Positions 27,112 through 36,683 of a stretch of DNA of 64,000 nt are shown in pieces. The stretch lies in contig NZ_JAGGNR010000011.1 of NCBI RefSeq assembly GCF_018614975.1, positions 1 to 64,000 on the forward strand, in the 5' to 3' direction. The stretch comes from Paenibacillus polymyxa. GTDB taxonomy: Bacteria > Bacillota > Bacilli > Paenibacillales > Paenibacillaceae. The translations under genes and the position numbers were made by a program. Position 1 is the first letter of the stretch, and every line of letters begins with the position of its first letter. The notes beneath the pieces were generated by a model that made no database searches, was not told where the DNA came from, and saw only the letters and a program-made list of their open reading frames with translations.

Positions 27112-28704
27112 TTAATATCCGTCCGTCTCACGACTGCGCTTCTTCGCTTGCTCGACACTTGGTTCATGTTTCGGTTGGACTGTCGCACTATCATCTGTTG
27201 GCACAGAAGCCAATCCTTCCGCCACACGCCGACCGTAGTCTGCATCCGCCTGGGTAAAATAAGAGATCATGCGCTCCCGGATATCCGGTTTGCATTGTGC
27301 CAATGCGCCGACCATGTTGCTGATCAGCTCATCCCGCTCCCAATCTTCGAATGCCCGGTAGGTATCCCCGGCTTGTCCAAAATCATTCGTACGTTCGATC
27401 TTCTCACGCAGTAGCCTGCCTTCCACCAACGGTTCATGTTCCGGGCCGCGAGGTGTAGCTTCTTTTAATCCACCAAGGGAGGAAGGCTCGTAGTTCACAT
27501 GTGGATTCTGCCCAGGTGCACGATCCACCTGATATTGCATCTGCCCGCCGCTCTGATTGGTCGCAACACGGTTCTTCGGCGCATTCACAGGTAGTTGCAG
27601 GTAGTTCGCACCGACCCGGTGACGCTGGGTATCCGAATAGGAGAAGGTGCGTCCTTGCAGCAGCTTGTCATCTGAGAAATCGAGCCCGTCCACCAATACA
27701 CCGGTGCCAAATGCCGCTTGCTCCACTTCATTGAAATAATCCTCGGGATTGCGATTCAGCGTCATTTTGCCCACAGGTAGAAAAGGAAACTGCTCCTGCG
27801 GCCACAACTTGGTCGGGTCCAGCGGGTCGAAATCCAACTCCGGATGCTCGCCGTCTTCCATCACTTGAACGCACAGCTCCCATTCGGGATAGTTGCCTTG
27901 TTCAATCGCATGATATAGATCCAGCGTGGCATGGTTGAAATTCTGCCCTTGAATCTCGCTGGCATCTTTTTGCAGCAGGTTGCGTATCCCTTGATTGAGC
28001 GGTTCCCAGTGGTATTTGATGAGTACGCCTGTGCCTTCCTGATTGACCCACTTGTATGTATTAACACCCGACCCTTGCATCTGCCGATAATTCGCTGGAA
28101 TGCCCCATGGAGAGAAGAGGAATGTCACCATATGGGTAGCTTCAGGGCTTAGTGATACAAAGTCGAAAAAACGCTCCATATCCTGTGCATTGGTCAACGG
28201 GTCTGGCTTGAAGGCGTGTACCATATCCGGGAATTTAAGCGGGTCACGAATGAAAAAGATTTTCAGGTTGTTACCGACGAGATCCCAGTTGCCATCTTCG
28301 GTATAAAATTTCACGGCAAAGCCACGCGGGTCCCGCAGCGTCTCGGGAGAATGTCCACCGTGAATAACCGTTGAGAATCGAACGAATACGGGGGTTTCTT
28401 TTCCTTTTTCCTGAAACAGACGTGCCCGTGTATATTTGGATACCGGTTCATTCCCGGCCGTTCCATACGCTTCGAATATGCCATGAGCGCCAGCGCCGCG
28501 GGCATGCACTACCCGTTCCGGAATGCGTTCGCGGTCGAAGTGAGTAATCTTTTCGAGAAAGTGATAGTTCTCCAGCGTCGTTGGTCCCCGGCTGCCAACG
28601 GTTCGAACATTCTGATTGTCCGTGATAGGGTGACCCTGTCGGTCCGTTAATGTCTCGGGAGTCGTGTCTGAGGAATGCTCAGATTGTGAAGAATGGTTAT
28701 TCAT
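27112..28704 (-). CDS. katA: Monofunctional haem catalase
   Basis: A 530-aa cytoplasmic enzyme that converts hydrogen peroxide to water and oxygen. The start at 28704 ([11 protein letters not shown]) is chosen because AAGGCGGTG precedes it by about 6 nt; an upstream in-frame ATG has no site. The active-site His lies in [12 protein letters not shown], the Asn in the [15 protein letters not shown] region, and the haem-ligand Tyr in [12 protein letters not shown]. The clade-3-like length and the C-terminal tail of Lys/Glu repeats are normal. It is divergent from the helicase gene. Upstream, ATAATTAAATTTT near 28830 is only a partial match to a PerR box, so peroxide control is possible but not shown. 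Confidence 0.95.
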   Translation of the reverse strand: MNNHSSQSEHSSDTTPETLTDRQGHPITDNQNVRTVGSRGPTTLENYHFLEKITHFDRERIPERVVHARGAGAHGIFEAYGTAGNEPVSKYTRARLFQEKGKETPVFVRFSTVIHGGHSPETLRDPRGFAVKFYTEDGNWDLVGNNLKIFFIRDPLKFPDMVHAFKPDPLTNAQDMERFFDFVSLSPEATHMVTFLFSPWGIPANYRQMQGSGVNTYKWVNQEGTGVLIKYHWEPLNQGIRNLLQKDASEIQGQNFNHATLDLYHAIEQGNYPEWELCVQVMEDGEHPELDFDPLDPTKLWPQEQFPFLPVGKMTLNRNPEDYFNEVEQAAFGTGVLVDGLDFSDDKLLQGRTFSYSDTQRHRVGANYLQLPVNAPKNRVATNQSGGQMQYQVDRAPGQNPHVNYEPSSLGGLKEATPRGPEHEPLVEGRLLREKIERTNDFGQAGDTYRAFEDWERDELISNMVGALAQCKPDIRERMISYFTQADADYGRRVAEGLASVPTDDSATVQPKHEPSVEQAKKRSRETDGY

Positions 28705-28890
28705 GGAGAGAGCACCGCCTTTCCTTAAAGTGGATTCCTGTATATATTTTCCCTGTGCATCTGTTCTATACATTGAACCCCGCAATTAACCTCGCAAAAA
28801 AAGCTTGTCACGAGCCTAACTGCGTGCGATAATTAAATTTTGCCCTGCGGCCTTTTTTGAACGGAAAATAAAAGAGGACCGCGTCTAAGA

Positions 28891-30873
28891 ATGGAGGCTG
28901 ACCTAGGATTGTCTACACAACGTTATCCTTTTGCATATGATCCGGCAGAACCCTTTGTATCCCGTCTGGGAGAATGGGTTGCCGATGTTTTTTACGATAT
29001 TTTGCCAGAGTCCGGCTTCGAGGTACGGGATGAACAGATTTTTATGGCGTACCAGCTCGAACGGGCCTATGGAGATAAAAAGACGATTATGGCTGAGGCC
29101 GGAGTAGGGACAGGCAAGACGTTAGTCTATCTGCTCTACGCGGTCTGTTATGCACGTTATACAGGCAAACCGGCGGTGATCGCCTGTGCCGATGAGTCCT
29201 TGATTGAACAACTCGTGAAGCCCGGCGGAGATATTGCGAAGCTGGCTGCACATCTGGACTTGGAAGTGGACGCACGTCTGGGCAAATCCCCGGACCAATA
29301 CGTCTGTCTGAACAAATTAAGTGCGATGCGATTTGCGGATGAGGATGCGCCTGTTATTGAAGAAGTACATGAGAGTCTGCCGGATTTTGTGAACACGCCG
29401 GGTACACTTCAGGCCTTCCATCCGTATGGTGACCGCAAACAGTATCCGCATCTGAATGATCGTCAGTGGAACAAAATCAACTGGGACCCGTTCCAGGATT
29501 GTTTTGTTTGTCCAAAAAGACAACGCTGCGGCCTGACGCTGTCGCGTGACCACTACCGTCGTTCCAAGGACATCATCATCTGTTCCCATGATTATTACAT
29601 GGAGCATGTCTGGAGCTATGATGCGCGCAAACGCGAGGGCCAACTGCCCCTGCTGCCCGATCACAGCTCGGTTGTATTTGATGAAGGACATTTGCTGGAA
29701 GAAGCAGCCCTGAACGCACTGAGCTACAAACTGAAACACCGTATCTTCGAGGAACTCGTGACTCGCCTGCTTGAAGGAGAGATTCGTGAATCGCTCGCGG
29801 AGCGTGTGGATGAAGCCATTGAGAGCAGTGAGCGACTGTTTGCGTTGCTGGATACGTATACGGTGGCAATTCCCGGATCGGTACGCAAAGAAGTTCGGGT
29901 AGAAGCACCGTTGCTGCATGAGATTGAACGGTTGACCAACGTGCTGGATGCGATTGGCGAAGAACTGGTATTTGAGAGTGGATTGTTCTCGCTGGATGGT
30001 TATCAGATGCGTGTCGTGGAAGAACATCTGGACATGATTCAGTCTGCACTTGCGTTGTTCCGTAAGGAAGATGGTTACATCTGCTGGGCGGAAGAGAGCG
30101 AGGATGAGACGACCTTATCGATCATGCCGCGTACCGTGAAGGAAATGCTGAACGAGCGTGTGTTCAACACAGGCATTCCCATCGTGTTCTCCTCCGCAAC
30201 GTTATCTGTGGACAGTTCATTCCGTTATGTAGCGGACAGCCTGGGTATTGAGGATTTTGTATCGTTCTCGGTGGCTTCCCCGTATGATTATGCGGATAAA
30301 ATGAAGATGAAGATTACAGATGAAGCTACACCGGGTCACCCGGAGAACGAACATCGGTTGCGTGACGCGGTGTCGATGCTTCAGGAGAGTGGAGGACGTG
30401 CGCTGATCCTGTTCCGTACGATGGAGGAACTGCGTGCGTTCAAACAGGATATTGTTCATGTGCCTGAAGCAGAAGGGTTGCGCTTTATGTATGAGGGCGA
30501 CCGGGAGATCAGTGACCTGATTGCAGCGTTCCAGCAGGATGAGGAGAGTGTGCTGTGCTCCGTTAATCTGTGGGAAGGACTCGACGTTCCAGGACCATCG
30601 TTGTCCAACGTCATGATCTGGTCGCTTCCGTATCCGCCGCAGGACCCTGTGTTCAATGCAAAACGCAGTGCATCGGCAGCACCATACGAAGAGATCGATC
30701 TTCCGTATATGCTCCTGCGTGTGAAGCAAGGTCTCGGACGTCTGATTCGGACAAGCACGGATTCGGGTTCTGCGGTCATTCTCGATGAATCACTGCATAC
30801 CAAAAAGGAAGCCAAAGACCGCATTGCGGCTCTGCTTCCTGAAGGTGTGGAATGGACAACCCTGACACACTGA
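28891..30873 (+). CDS. ATP-dependent DNA helicase of the DinG/XPD (Rad3) superfamily
   Basis: A 660-aa superfamily 2 helicase that should unwind DNA 5' to 3' in repair or replication-fork processing. Walker A is AGVGTGKT near residue 70, the DEAH-box variant is DEGH near 264, and motif III/IV-type SSATLS lies near 434. The C-terminal motif VI includes KQGLGRLIRTSTDSG. Four cysteines (near 138, then CFVCPKRQRC at about 204-213) have the spacing of the XPD/DinG 4Fe-4S cluster. It lacks the N-terminal exonuclease of Bacillus DinG, so it is closer to YoaA-like forms. GAGGA lies 11 nt before the ATG. It is a lone gene ending at a strong terminator. Confidence 0.93.
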   Translation: MEADLGLSTQRYPFAYDPAEPFVSRLGEWVADVFYDILPESGFEVRDEQIFMAYQLERAYGDKKTIMAEAGVGTGKTLVYLLYAVCYARYTGKPAVIACADESLIEQLVKPGGDIAKLAAHLDLEVDARLGKSPDQYVCLNKLSAMRFADEDAPVIEEVHESLPDFVNTPGTLQAFHPYGDRKQYPHLNDRQWNKINWDPFQDCFVCPKRQRCGLTLSRDHYRRSKDIIICSHDYYMEHVWSYDARKREGQLPLLPDHSSVVFDEGHLLEEAALNALSYKLKHRIFEELVTRLLEGEIRESLAERVDEAIESSERLFALLDTYTVAIPGSVRKEVRVEAPLLHEIERLTNVLDAIGEELVFESGLFSLDGYQMRVVEEHLDMIQSALALFRKEDGYICWAEESEDETTLSIMPRTVKEMLNERVFNTGIPIVFSSATLSVDSSFRYVADSLGIEDFVSFSVASPYDYADKMKMKITDEATPGHPENEHRLRDAVSMLQESGGRALILFRTMEELRAFKQDIVHVPEAEGLRFMYEGDREISDLIAAFQQDEESVLCSVNLWEGLDVPGPSLSNVMIWSLPYPPQDPVFNAKRSASAAPYEEIDLPYMLLRVKQGLGRLIRTSTDSGSAVILDESLHTKKEAKDRIAALLPEGVEWTTLTH

Positions 30874-30952
30874 CCAGCTTACGTTACATGTTTTTGCTTT
30901 ATTTGATGATAAGGTTTCTTATGATGATACGGCTTCTTACCATATAAGTTCT

Positions 30953-31008
30953 AGTTCTTGTTCTCTGCGGATTCACCATCCGTATGTGAGCAAGAGCTTA
31001 TTTTTTTA
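30953..31008 (+). terminator. Rho-independent terminator after the helicase gene
   Basis: The outer stem AGTTCTTGT/GCAAGAGCT and the inner stem CGGAT/ATCCG are followed by TATTTTTTTATTC. The rest of the gap 30874-31333, between convergent genes, shows no gene. Confidence 0.8.
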
Positions 31009-31333
31009 TTCTGATGGTTCCTCTGGATTTCTCTTCCCTTTTTTTCGAGGGATTTCTCCTCACTTCCAATCGCTCCAAAATTCTAACGAACCTCAGTAAC
31101 GTTTAACCCGCCAAAAATGGCTTTTCAGCCTAGAAATCGAGCGAATTTGGAGAAATAACGTCGCTGTGATTCATTAGCCGTCAAACCTGCGCAAATAGGA
31201 CCGAATAGCATGTGTAAGGTTCATTAGAACCAATAATGCTAAATGAACGCTAATAAGGAGCTTCCTCTTGTCATGCTCATGACTTATGGGACGGGGGATA
31301 GCCTCTTTTTGATGTGCCCAGATTTTAGCTGTG

Positions 31334-32302
31334 TTAAAAAATATCCATGCTCAAATACCGTTCCCCGGTATCCGGCGCAATGCAGAGCACCCGGTGTCCC
31401 GGCCCCAGTTCCTTCGCGATGCGAAGGGCGGCCCACACCGAAGCCCCAGAGGAAGGGCCGAGCAGCAGCCCTTCCCGGGCAGCAAGCTGCCGCATCGTAT
31501 CCAGTGCGTCCTCATCGGACACCTGGATGATGGCATCCCATACGTCGGTATTCAGAATGTCCGGAATGAACCCCGGACTTGTACCGACGAGCTTGTGCGG
31601 TCCGGGCTCGCCGCCGGACAGCACCGGAGAACCTTTGGGCTCCACCGCATAGATGCGAATACCGGGTAGCTGCTTGCGCAGCTCTTCCCCGGTGCCGGTA
31701 ATGGTTCCGCCGGTTCCCGCCGTAGCGATGAAGGCGTCCAGCCTGCCATCCATCTGCTGCATAATCTCGGGAGCCGTCGTGATCCGGTGAATATCCGGGT
31801 TCGCCTGATTCTCGAATTGCTGGGGAATGAAGCTGCCTGGAATGTCGGCCTGAAGCCCTTTCGCTTTGCGAATCGCACCAGGCATCCGCTCCGCAGCAGG
31901 GGTAAGCACGACATCTGCGCCGTAGGCTTTCAGAATGTTGATGCGCTCCTTAGACATATTGTCCGGCATGATCAGAATGGCTTTATATCCTTTGGCAGCG
32001 GCATTCATCGCCAGACCGATGCCCGTATTGCCGCTGGTGGGTTCGATAATCGTTGCTCCGGGGAGCAGGTGTCCTGCACGTTCAGCCTGAACGATCAGGT
32101 TGTAGGCCGCACGGTCCTTGACGCTACCGCTTGGGTTGAAATATTCCAGCTTGACGTACACGTCAGCGGAGTCGCTGCCCGTGAGTCGGTTCAGTTTAAC
32201 GGCGGGGGTCTGGCCGATCAGCTGGGTGACATCTGAGGCAACGAGCGGATGGCGATGTGTATGATTTTTTGAAGGTGAATGAGCATGTGAACTTGTATCC
32301 AT
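31334..32302 (-). CDS. cysK: Cysteine synthase (O-acetylserine sulfhydrylase, PLP-dependent)
   Basis: A 322-aa cytoplasmic enzyme of cysteine biosynthesis that joins sulfide to O-acetylserine. The PLP lysine lies in NPSGSVKDRAAYN near residue 60, the substrate loop is EPTSGNTGIGLA near 87, and the phosphate-binding loop is TAGTGGTITGTGEEL near 196. The C-terminal GPSSGASVWAAL carries the pyridine-contacting Ser. An extra His-rich N-terminus (HAHSPSKNHTHRHP) of about 20 residues precedes the domain and is unusual. AAGGAG lies 9 nt before the ATG. No T-box or clear CymR site was seen upstream. It could use another acceptor, but CysK is the simplest call. Confidence 0.93.
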   Translation of the reverse strand: MDTSSHAHSPSKNHTHRHPLVASDVTQLIGQTPAVKLNRLTGSDSADVYVKLEYFNPSGSVKDRAAYNLIVQAERAGHLLPGATIIEPTSGNTGIGLAMNAAAKGYKAILIMPDNMSKERINILKAYGADVVLTPAAERMPGAIRKAKGLQADIPGSFIPQQFENQANPDIHRITTAPEIMQQMDGRLDAFIATAGTGGTITGTGEELRKQLPGIRIYAVEPKGSPVLSGGEPGPHKLVGTSPGFIPDILNTDVWDAIIQVSDEDALDTMRQLAAREGLLLGPSSGASVWAALRIAKELGPGHRVLCIAPDTGERYLSMDIF

Positions 32303-32709
32303 GATGTACAGCTCCTTGATTGATAAGACGTGGAGAGCATATCCCTTTCCCAGATTGGAATGGTTGGATATGTCTACTCCATCTTAAAGAACGCAGCCTG
32401 CTATGGTCAACCTGTATGGTCTGAAAAATCGTCCGGAGTTGTGACTTCTTCCAGTAAACGCAGAAGGTAAGCGCGCTGATAGAGGTTCCTGAAGAGATAA
32501 AACACATCAAAGAAACAACAAAGGAACATTTAAAGAACCACCGAATGAATCACTCTTAGAAATGTTTGAAGAGATTTACTCAGTGTTCACAGCAAGGAGC
32601 AAGTAGGCTTAGCCGCACAGTTGATCAGCATGATAACCAAACTCATTATACTGCGCGTCAGGAGATACCTGCATTGAGCGCGTCTGCCTACACTCAACTG
32701 TCGAGTTCA
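32303..32709. other. Intergenic region with a possible coding remnant
   Basis: About 400 nt between two minus-strand genes. On the plus strand, around 32520-32607, a coherent short frame reads KGTFKEPPNESLLEMFEEIY and then SVFTARSK and a stop, with no start or further similarity. It may be a relic of a lost gene. The remainder should hold the cysK promoter, which I could not place. Confidence 0.3.
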
Positions 32710-33093
32710 TCAAGTTTGTGTCAGATCCATCTGTAGATGCCGACTAAGCTCTTTTTTCACTTCATTCCGCGCAAATGTCCACAGCATATAGAAACGCTGC
32801 ATATATCCTCTGCACAAATACTGTGTTTCGATACCATCCGTTTCCCGCTTCTCCTCCAGAACCTTGACACCACGGCTTCTCATCTGTTTGCGAAGTGCAA
32901 GCATTTCCTTGAGTACATTATTCTGAATACGGGTCAGGGACAGGATGTAGACTTCGGGCATTTTGAGCTGCAACGTATCCAACGTGCGAATATCCCGTTC
33001 AAGCACATCCAGCAGGAGGGTGCGTACAACCATGCTTTTAATCAGACGATGGTCTTCATCCGCAGGGGATGGGGCGGAAGGGGAGGATGACAT
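32710..33093 (-). CDS. Small helical protein, YhjD-like
   Basis: A 127-aa cytoplasmic, basic, helical protein with AAGGAAG 7 nt before the ATG. The segments MVVRTLLLDVLERDIRTLD, KMPEVYILSLTRIQNNVLKEM, VKVLEEKRETDGIETQYLCR and the C-terminal RNEVKKELSRHLQMDL remind me of the B. subtilis sporulation-associated YhjD family. That is recollection, not a search. It stands alone; the function is unknown. Confidence 0.7.
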   Translation of the reverse strand: MSSSPSAPSPADEDHRLIKSMVVRTLLLDVLERDIRTLDTLQLKMPEVYILSLTRIQNNVLKEMLALRKQMRSRGVKVLEEKRETDGIETQYLCRGYMQRFYMLWTFARNEVKKELSRHLQMDLTQT

Positions 33094-33462
33094 ATGTTCA
33101 CTTCCTTAACCTTTAATTGGAATTATATATTTACAGAACATGTGTTCCTATATTATAATCAATATATGTAATCGAGATACACAATACAACCGAGAAATAT
33201 TGGAAGAAACCTCTAACGTGTTTTCCTAAAGATACAGATCGTGAATGAGGCTAAGGATTTAAGGACAAGCCTGCTCCAAAATAAGGTATAATTTATGGGT
33301 ATTGCAGGAAACCTAAGGCCATAAACCAAATAAGCCCAGTCTGCTACAGAAGTCATTACAAGCAATGAATTAAAGCAATGAATTGCAATAATGATTCAAG
33401 GATGTCTCGCCTTAACACGATAACGCCAGGTCAACGAGAAGAAGCAGTTGGCAAAATGAGCA
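33094..33462. other. Intergenic region
   Basis: No gene seen. A perfect TATAAT on the plus strand near 33286 has no good -35 box at 16-18 nt. The short direct repeat AGCAATGAATT occurs twice near 33362 and 33375. Confidence 0.3.
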
Positions 33463-33493
33463 ACAAAAAAGCCCCTGCCTTGGGCGGCGGGGC
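33463..33493 (-). terminator. Terminator of the TIR-like operon
   Basis: On the minus strand GCCCCGCC and GGCAGGGGC pair (one bulge) and are followed by TTTTTTGTTG. It lies about 50 nt past the stop codon of the 77-aa gene. Confidence 0.75.
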
Positions 33494-33542
33494 CTATGGA
33501 ATACTGCCGATTCAGCGGCAGGCTTGATGATGTGTTCAGAAA

Positions 33543-33776
33543 TCAAGCAAGATATTGAGGCTTTTCGTAGAACGCCTCTTTTTCAAGGATGACCTTATAA
33601 GGTCTTTCCTTGCCCTTCAGGGAGGGCCCAATGGTAGTTAGCGGTACGGCCGGCTTGTGGAAACGATCTTCTTCCTTGGGTTCCGGAACCGGTCGTGATG
33701 ATTCGGGCGCAGAACTGAGGCGTACCTTTTTTTCGCTGCCCCAGCGCTTGCTTATTTTTTTCGTTTCCGGTTTCAT
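33543..33776 (-). CDS. Small basic protein coupled to the TIR-like gene
   Basis: A 77-aa Lys/Pro/Arg-rich, probably disordered protein (KISKRWGSEKKVRLSSAPES, RPYKVILEKEAF). Its ATG overlaps the stop codon of the TIR-like gene (ATGA, 4 nt), with GGAGG 9 nt upstream inside that gene, so the two are translationally coupled. I recognise no family. Coupling to a TIR-like gene suggests an accessory, inhibitor or adaptor in the same system. Confidence 0.7.
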   Translation of the reverse strand: MKPETKKISKRWGSEKKVRLSSAPESSRPVPEPKEEDRFHKPAVPLTTIGPSLKGKERPYKVILEKEAFYEKPQYLA

Positions 33777-34810
33777 TCCGGTTCGCCTCCTAACAAATCG
33801 TTGATGGCGTTGAACAGTTGACGATTCTGTAGGTCAATCTGCTGAAATACCGCCTCATCCGCTTCAATATGTCCAATAATGTGAACGGTAATTACATACC
33901 TCTTGGCTACAGGATAGCATAGCAGATACTCTTTCTCAAGGTAATCATCATACAGGTTGATCTTGATCTTGTTTTCCCGGTAAGAATCAATTACCAGGAT
34001 CCGCTTGGGATCATCCGGTTGTTTGTCGTCGTTAGCGGACAAGTCATACTTTCTTCCCGGTTCTCCAACATTACCACATAATTGCTCAATATAACCACTG
34101 TCATCTGTACGGTATATGGCTGTGCCACGTACAGTGAATGGAGGATGAGAGACAAAGGCGGTACGCAGGGCATCGCTCATTCGCTCCAGCATCTTGGCAT
34201 CTGCTTTGCGGATACGCAGCAATTCCCTAAAGAACCGCAGTAACTTAAGCAGTTGTAACCTTGCTTCTCCCTCAGTGCGTTTATGCTTCTCAATGATGTT
34301 TTCTAATTCTGGATCACTCCAGGGTCCTTGCTCCTCAATACTGTCTGCGATTTTGGAACATGCCACGGACACGGCTGGTGCCCACTTTCCGTCAGAACGA
34401 ATTTCATATACGAGTGGATTTAATCCCAGCAGATCTGTGGGCATACGCAATCCTTCGACCTTGGTCGTGTCCTTGATGTCCGTAATATCCTCAGGAAGAA
34501 TGAAAAAAATACGTTTTCGCCCCAGACGGCCCATAAACAGACCCATCTCCAGCATTGTATTATCCCGGACCGACGCGTAGTACTTTCCGCGAATTTTGGA
34601 TATATCATCCGGATGAAAAATAAAAATGGCGAAGTCAGTCGTACGGACCTCTACTTCCAGATCGTCCATGGTATAGCTGCTTGGATTAAAAACCCCGGAG
34701 TACCAAGGGGTAACTTCAGCTGAAAAACGTAAGTTTTCGTGTACTGCGGCTGCAATCGGCTTCGCTTCCAGCGAGCAGCCAATAAAGACTCTTGGCTTTA
34801 ACGTTTTCAT
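33773..34810 (-). CDS. TIR-like (PF10137/CAP12-type) domain with GAF-like C-terminal domain
   Basis: A 345-aa cytoplasmic protein. Residues 1-~160 form the TIR-like nucleotide-binding domain seen in CBASS/Pycsar effectors. VFIGCSLEAKPIAAAVHENL starts it, WYSGVFNPSSYTMDDLE follows, and DNTMLEMGLFMGRLGRKRIF near residues 82-101 carries the conserved catalytic-type Glu. Such domains cut NAD+ when activated. A charged helical linker (about 165-215) leads to a domain of about 130 residues (FTVRGTAIYRTDDSGY, ILVIDSYRENKIKINL, YVITVHIIGHIEADEAVFQQ) whose strand pattern and terminal helix look GAF-like. GAGGCGG lies 4 nt before the ATG. No cyclase gene is adjacent, so it is not a complete CBASS. A stand-alone sensor-effector is the inference. 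Confidence 0.82.
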   Translation of the reverse strand: MKTLKPRVFIGCSLEAKPIAAAVHENLRFSAEVTPWYSGVFNPSSYTMDDLEVEVRTTDFAIFIFHPDDISKIRGKYYASVRDNTMLEMGLFMGRLGRKRIFFILPEDITDIKDTTKVEGLRMPTDLLGLNPLVYEIRSDGKWAPAVSVACSKIADSIEEQGPWSDPELENIIEKHKRTEGEARLQLLKLLRFFRELLRIRKADAKMLERMSDALRTAFVSHPPFTVRGTAIYRTDDSGYIEQLCGNVGEPGRKYDLSANDDKQPDDPKRILVIDSYRENKIKINLYDDYLEKEYLLCYPVAKRYVITVHIIGHIEADEAVFQQIDLQNRQLFNAINDLLGGEPE

Positions 34811-35215
34811 CAGTCCGCCTCGCTTAAACCATAGTGGGATTCAATTGTTATATTATACCATAAAAAGCAGAGTGAGTCTGGAAACGTCTGAACTGGACAA
34901 AGAATAAGCCGATTACGTTTGCTATAGTGTATGTGCGAAAGGAAAATGATTCCTTTAAAAAGCATAAGAAAATAAAAAAAGGCCTCAATTTGTCACAGTT
35001 GGGTGACTGACAGTTATTTTTGGAAGCTTTAGTCATAGAATAAAGGAGCAGGTTGCACCATTAGGAAGCATTGCTTACCCTGGTGTTGCCGTATGACTGC
35101 TGGAGTAGTCCAAAGGCTGCTTTATGCCTGTTTTTGAAAGGTCTGCTGTTTAGACCCGGTCACGTTGGTGTTATATAATAGAAAAAGCAAGTTAGCTCTG
35201 GTGTTTAAACTGAAT
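34811..35215. other. Intergenic region, left part
   Basis: No gene seen. A TATAAT at 35174-35179 is preceded 19 nt away by TTTAGA, a weak promoter pair that would read into the structured element to the right. Confidence 0.3.
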
Positions 35216-35412
35216 GAGCTTGCAACTGCTGTATGTTGGACTTATAAATTACACAAGAACGAAGAGTACAGAAACCCGGCGTTCGTCTATAAGCTATCCG
35301 AAAAGAAAGCTGCTTCGGAAGCATAAGCTATCACAGGATTTTTCCCAAAAGGGAAAATGAAATTCAAAAAATCCGGGGATAACAGCGTTCGAAAGAGGGA
35401 ACTGTAATCGAA
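35216..35412 (+). ncRNA. Structured intergenic element, candidate leader or recurrent repeat
   Basis: A ~200-nt non-coding block rich in nested complementarity: GGATTTTT pairs with AAAAAATCC around a CCC-AAAA-GGG hairpin (35336-35375), and AGCTGCTTC/GGAAGCATAAGCT folds near 35309. It contains the direct repeats ATAAGCTATC (35289 and 35323) and GCGTTCG (near 35279 and 35385). I have an unverified memory of very similar blocks between genes in other Paenibacillus sequences. It lies 330 nt before the YitT gene and could be a riboregulator or a dispersed repeat. Confidence 0.4.
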
Positions 35413-35746
35413 GTGGTAAGTGTAAAATTAAATGTTCAAGCTTCTGCAATGTAGTTATTTTTCAGTTTAACTAAGCACAGCTAACACAACAGAACAGAAA
35501 GGATCAGGATACCATGAGTCCCCGAAGGACAATCTCCCCAAGGACAATCTGGAAACGTTACGATCTCTCATACACATAGCGCCCCTTGTAGAGTACACCA
35601 ACCGATTTCAAAAAAACGGCTGACTCTGCGAAAGAGGGGATTGGAATGAATATTCGAAGGACGTACACGATGATTTTTTCCAGGCTTGCCTTTTGCAGGG
35701 CACGGTCGGTCTAAAAAACCAACCTACAAACTGCGAGGGAACCTGA

Positions 35747-36481
35747 ATGAAGAGAACATCGTTAACCTTACAACACGTTAAAACAGAGGCGATCAAATTC
35801 GCTATTATGCTACTTGGTACATTTATTTTGGCATTTGCCTATTATCACATTAACTTTCAGAATCATTTATCGGAGGGCGGATTTGTCGGTCTGGCCTTAC
35901 TGGGGAAATACGCAACCGGCTTATCACCTGCCATCGGTATGTTGTTACTGGACATTCCGGTCATGATCCTGGCCTGGTTCCTCAAAGGCTGGAAATTCAT
36001 GATTCAGGCATTGCTTGGCGTCGGTGCATTTTCCCTATTCTATGACGGCTTCGAACGATATTCCACACTGGTGATTTCGTTTAACGGTAATCTGTGGATT
36101 CCTGCACTTTTATCCGGTGTATTGACCGGGGTAGGGGCTGGAATCGTGCTTCGATTCGGCGGAGCGACAGGCGGAGATGATATACTCGCCGTGCTGGTTA
36201 GCCGCTGGAAGGGATGGAAGCTGGGAACAGTTTTCTTTGTCAGTGATGCTTTTGTATTGGGATTGTCACTTTTCTTTCTTCCGGTAAAAGAAACTTTATA
36301 TACGATTCTGGCCGTCTGGATTGCCAGCAAGGTCATTACGTACGTTGTTAGTGTTCCGGCGCGGGGAACCTTTGTTACGACTTCCGCTGTGAAAATGCCG
36401 ATACCATCCGTTGCAGCCAAGGCAGTTAACGCTGCTGCTGTTTCACAACGGACTACGGTGGCTAGAGGGGTATCCCATTAA
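35747..36481 (+). CDS. YitT family membrane protein
   Basis: A 244-aa integral membrane protein with about five or six helices (FAIMLLGTFILAFAYYHI, GFVGLALLGKYATGL, IGMLLLDIPVMILAWFL, and a fourth starting ALLSGVLTGVGAGIVL). The YitT signatures GGFVGLA and GGATGGDDILA are present. The usual C-terminal cytoplasmic DUF2179 domain is missing; a short tail of about 50 residues rich in Ala/Val/Thr replaces it. GAGGG lies 8 nt before the ATG. The transport substrate of the family is unknown to me. It is a lone gene with a long leader and its own terminator. Confidence 0.85.
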   Translation: MKRTSLTLQHVKTEAIKFAIMLLGTFILAFAYYHINFQNHLSEGGFVGLALLGKYATGLSPAIGMLLLDIPVMILAWFLKGWKFMIQALLGVGAFSLFYDGFERYSTLVISFNGNLWIPALLSGVLTGVGAGIVLRFGGATGGDDILAVLVSRWKGWKLGTVFFVSDAFVLGLSLFFLPVKETLYTILAVWIASKVITYVVSVPARGTFVTTSAVKMPIPSVAAKAVNAAAVSQRTTVARGVSH

Positions 36482-36550
36482 CCATACGTTTCAGAACAAC
36501 CATAACCTGTATGCATCATATTCAGGCCTTGATTAGTTAAAGTTCATATA

Positions 36551-36600
36551 AAATCCCCTTTGTCTGCTCTTCAGTAGCAAAAGGGGATTTTATTGTTTTC
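36551..36600 (+). terminator. Terminator after the YitT gene
   Basis: AAATCCCCTTT pairs with AAAGGGGATTT around an 18-nt loop and is followed by TATTGTTTTC. It may also serve the convergent DUF2188 gene. Confidence 0.8.
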
Positions 36601-36683
36601 GCTTATGGAATGATTTATATTCGCTGAACTGTGGATGACAGCCCACTGTGAATACAACCATTTTCCGAGGTCATCCGATTTAT

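Noticed and set aside
28800-28850. PerR operator upstream of catalase
   Set aside because: Only a partial match to the PerR consensus; not enough to list as a site.
29317-30027. 236-aa minus-strand open frame inside the helicase gene
   Set aside because: It is a shadow of the helicase, whose motifs are intact throughout; no ribosome binding site.
31243-31669. Several plus-strand open frames opposite cysK
   Set aside because: They are antisense to a well-supported cysK frame in GC-rich sequence and have repetitive basic composition.
33230-33300. TATAAT as promoter of a plus-strand ncRNA
   Set aside because: No acceptable -35 box and no plus-strand terminator; the downstream hairpin has its T-run on the other strand.
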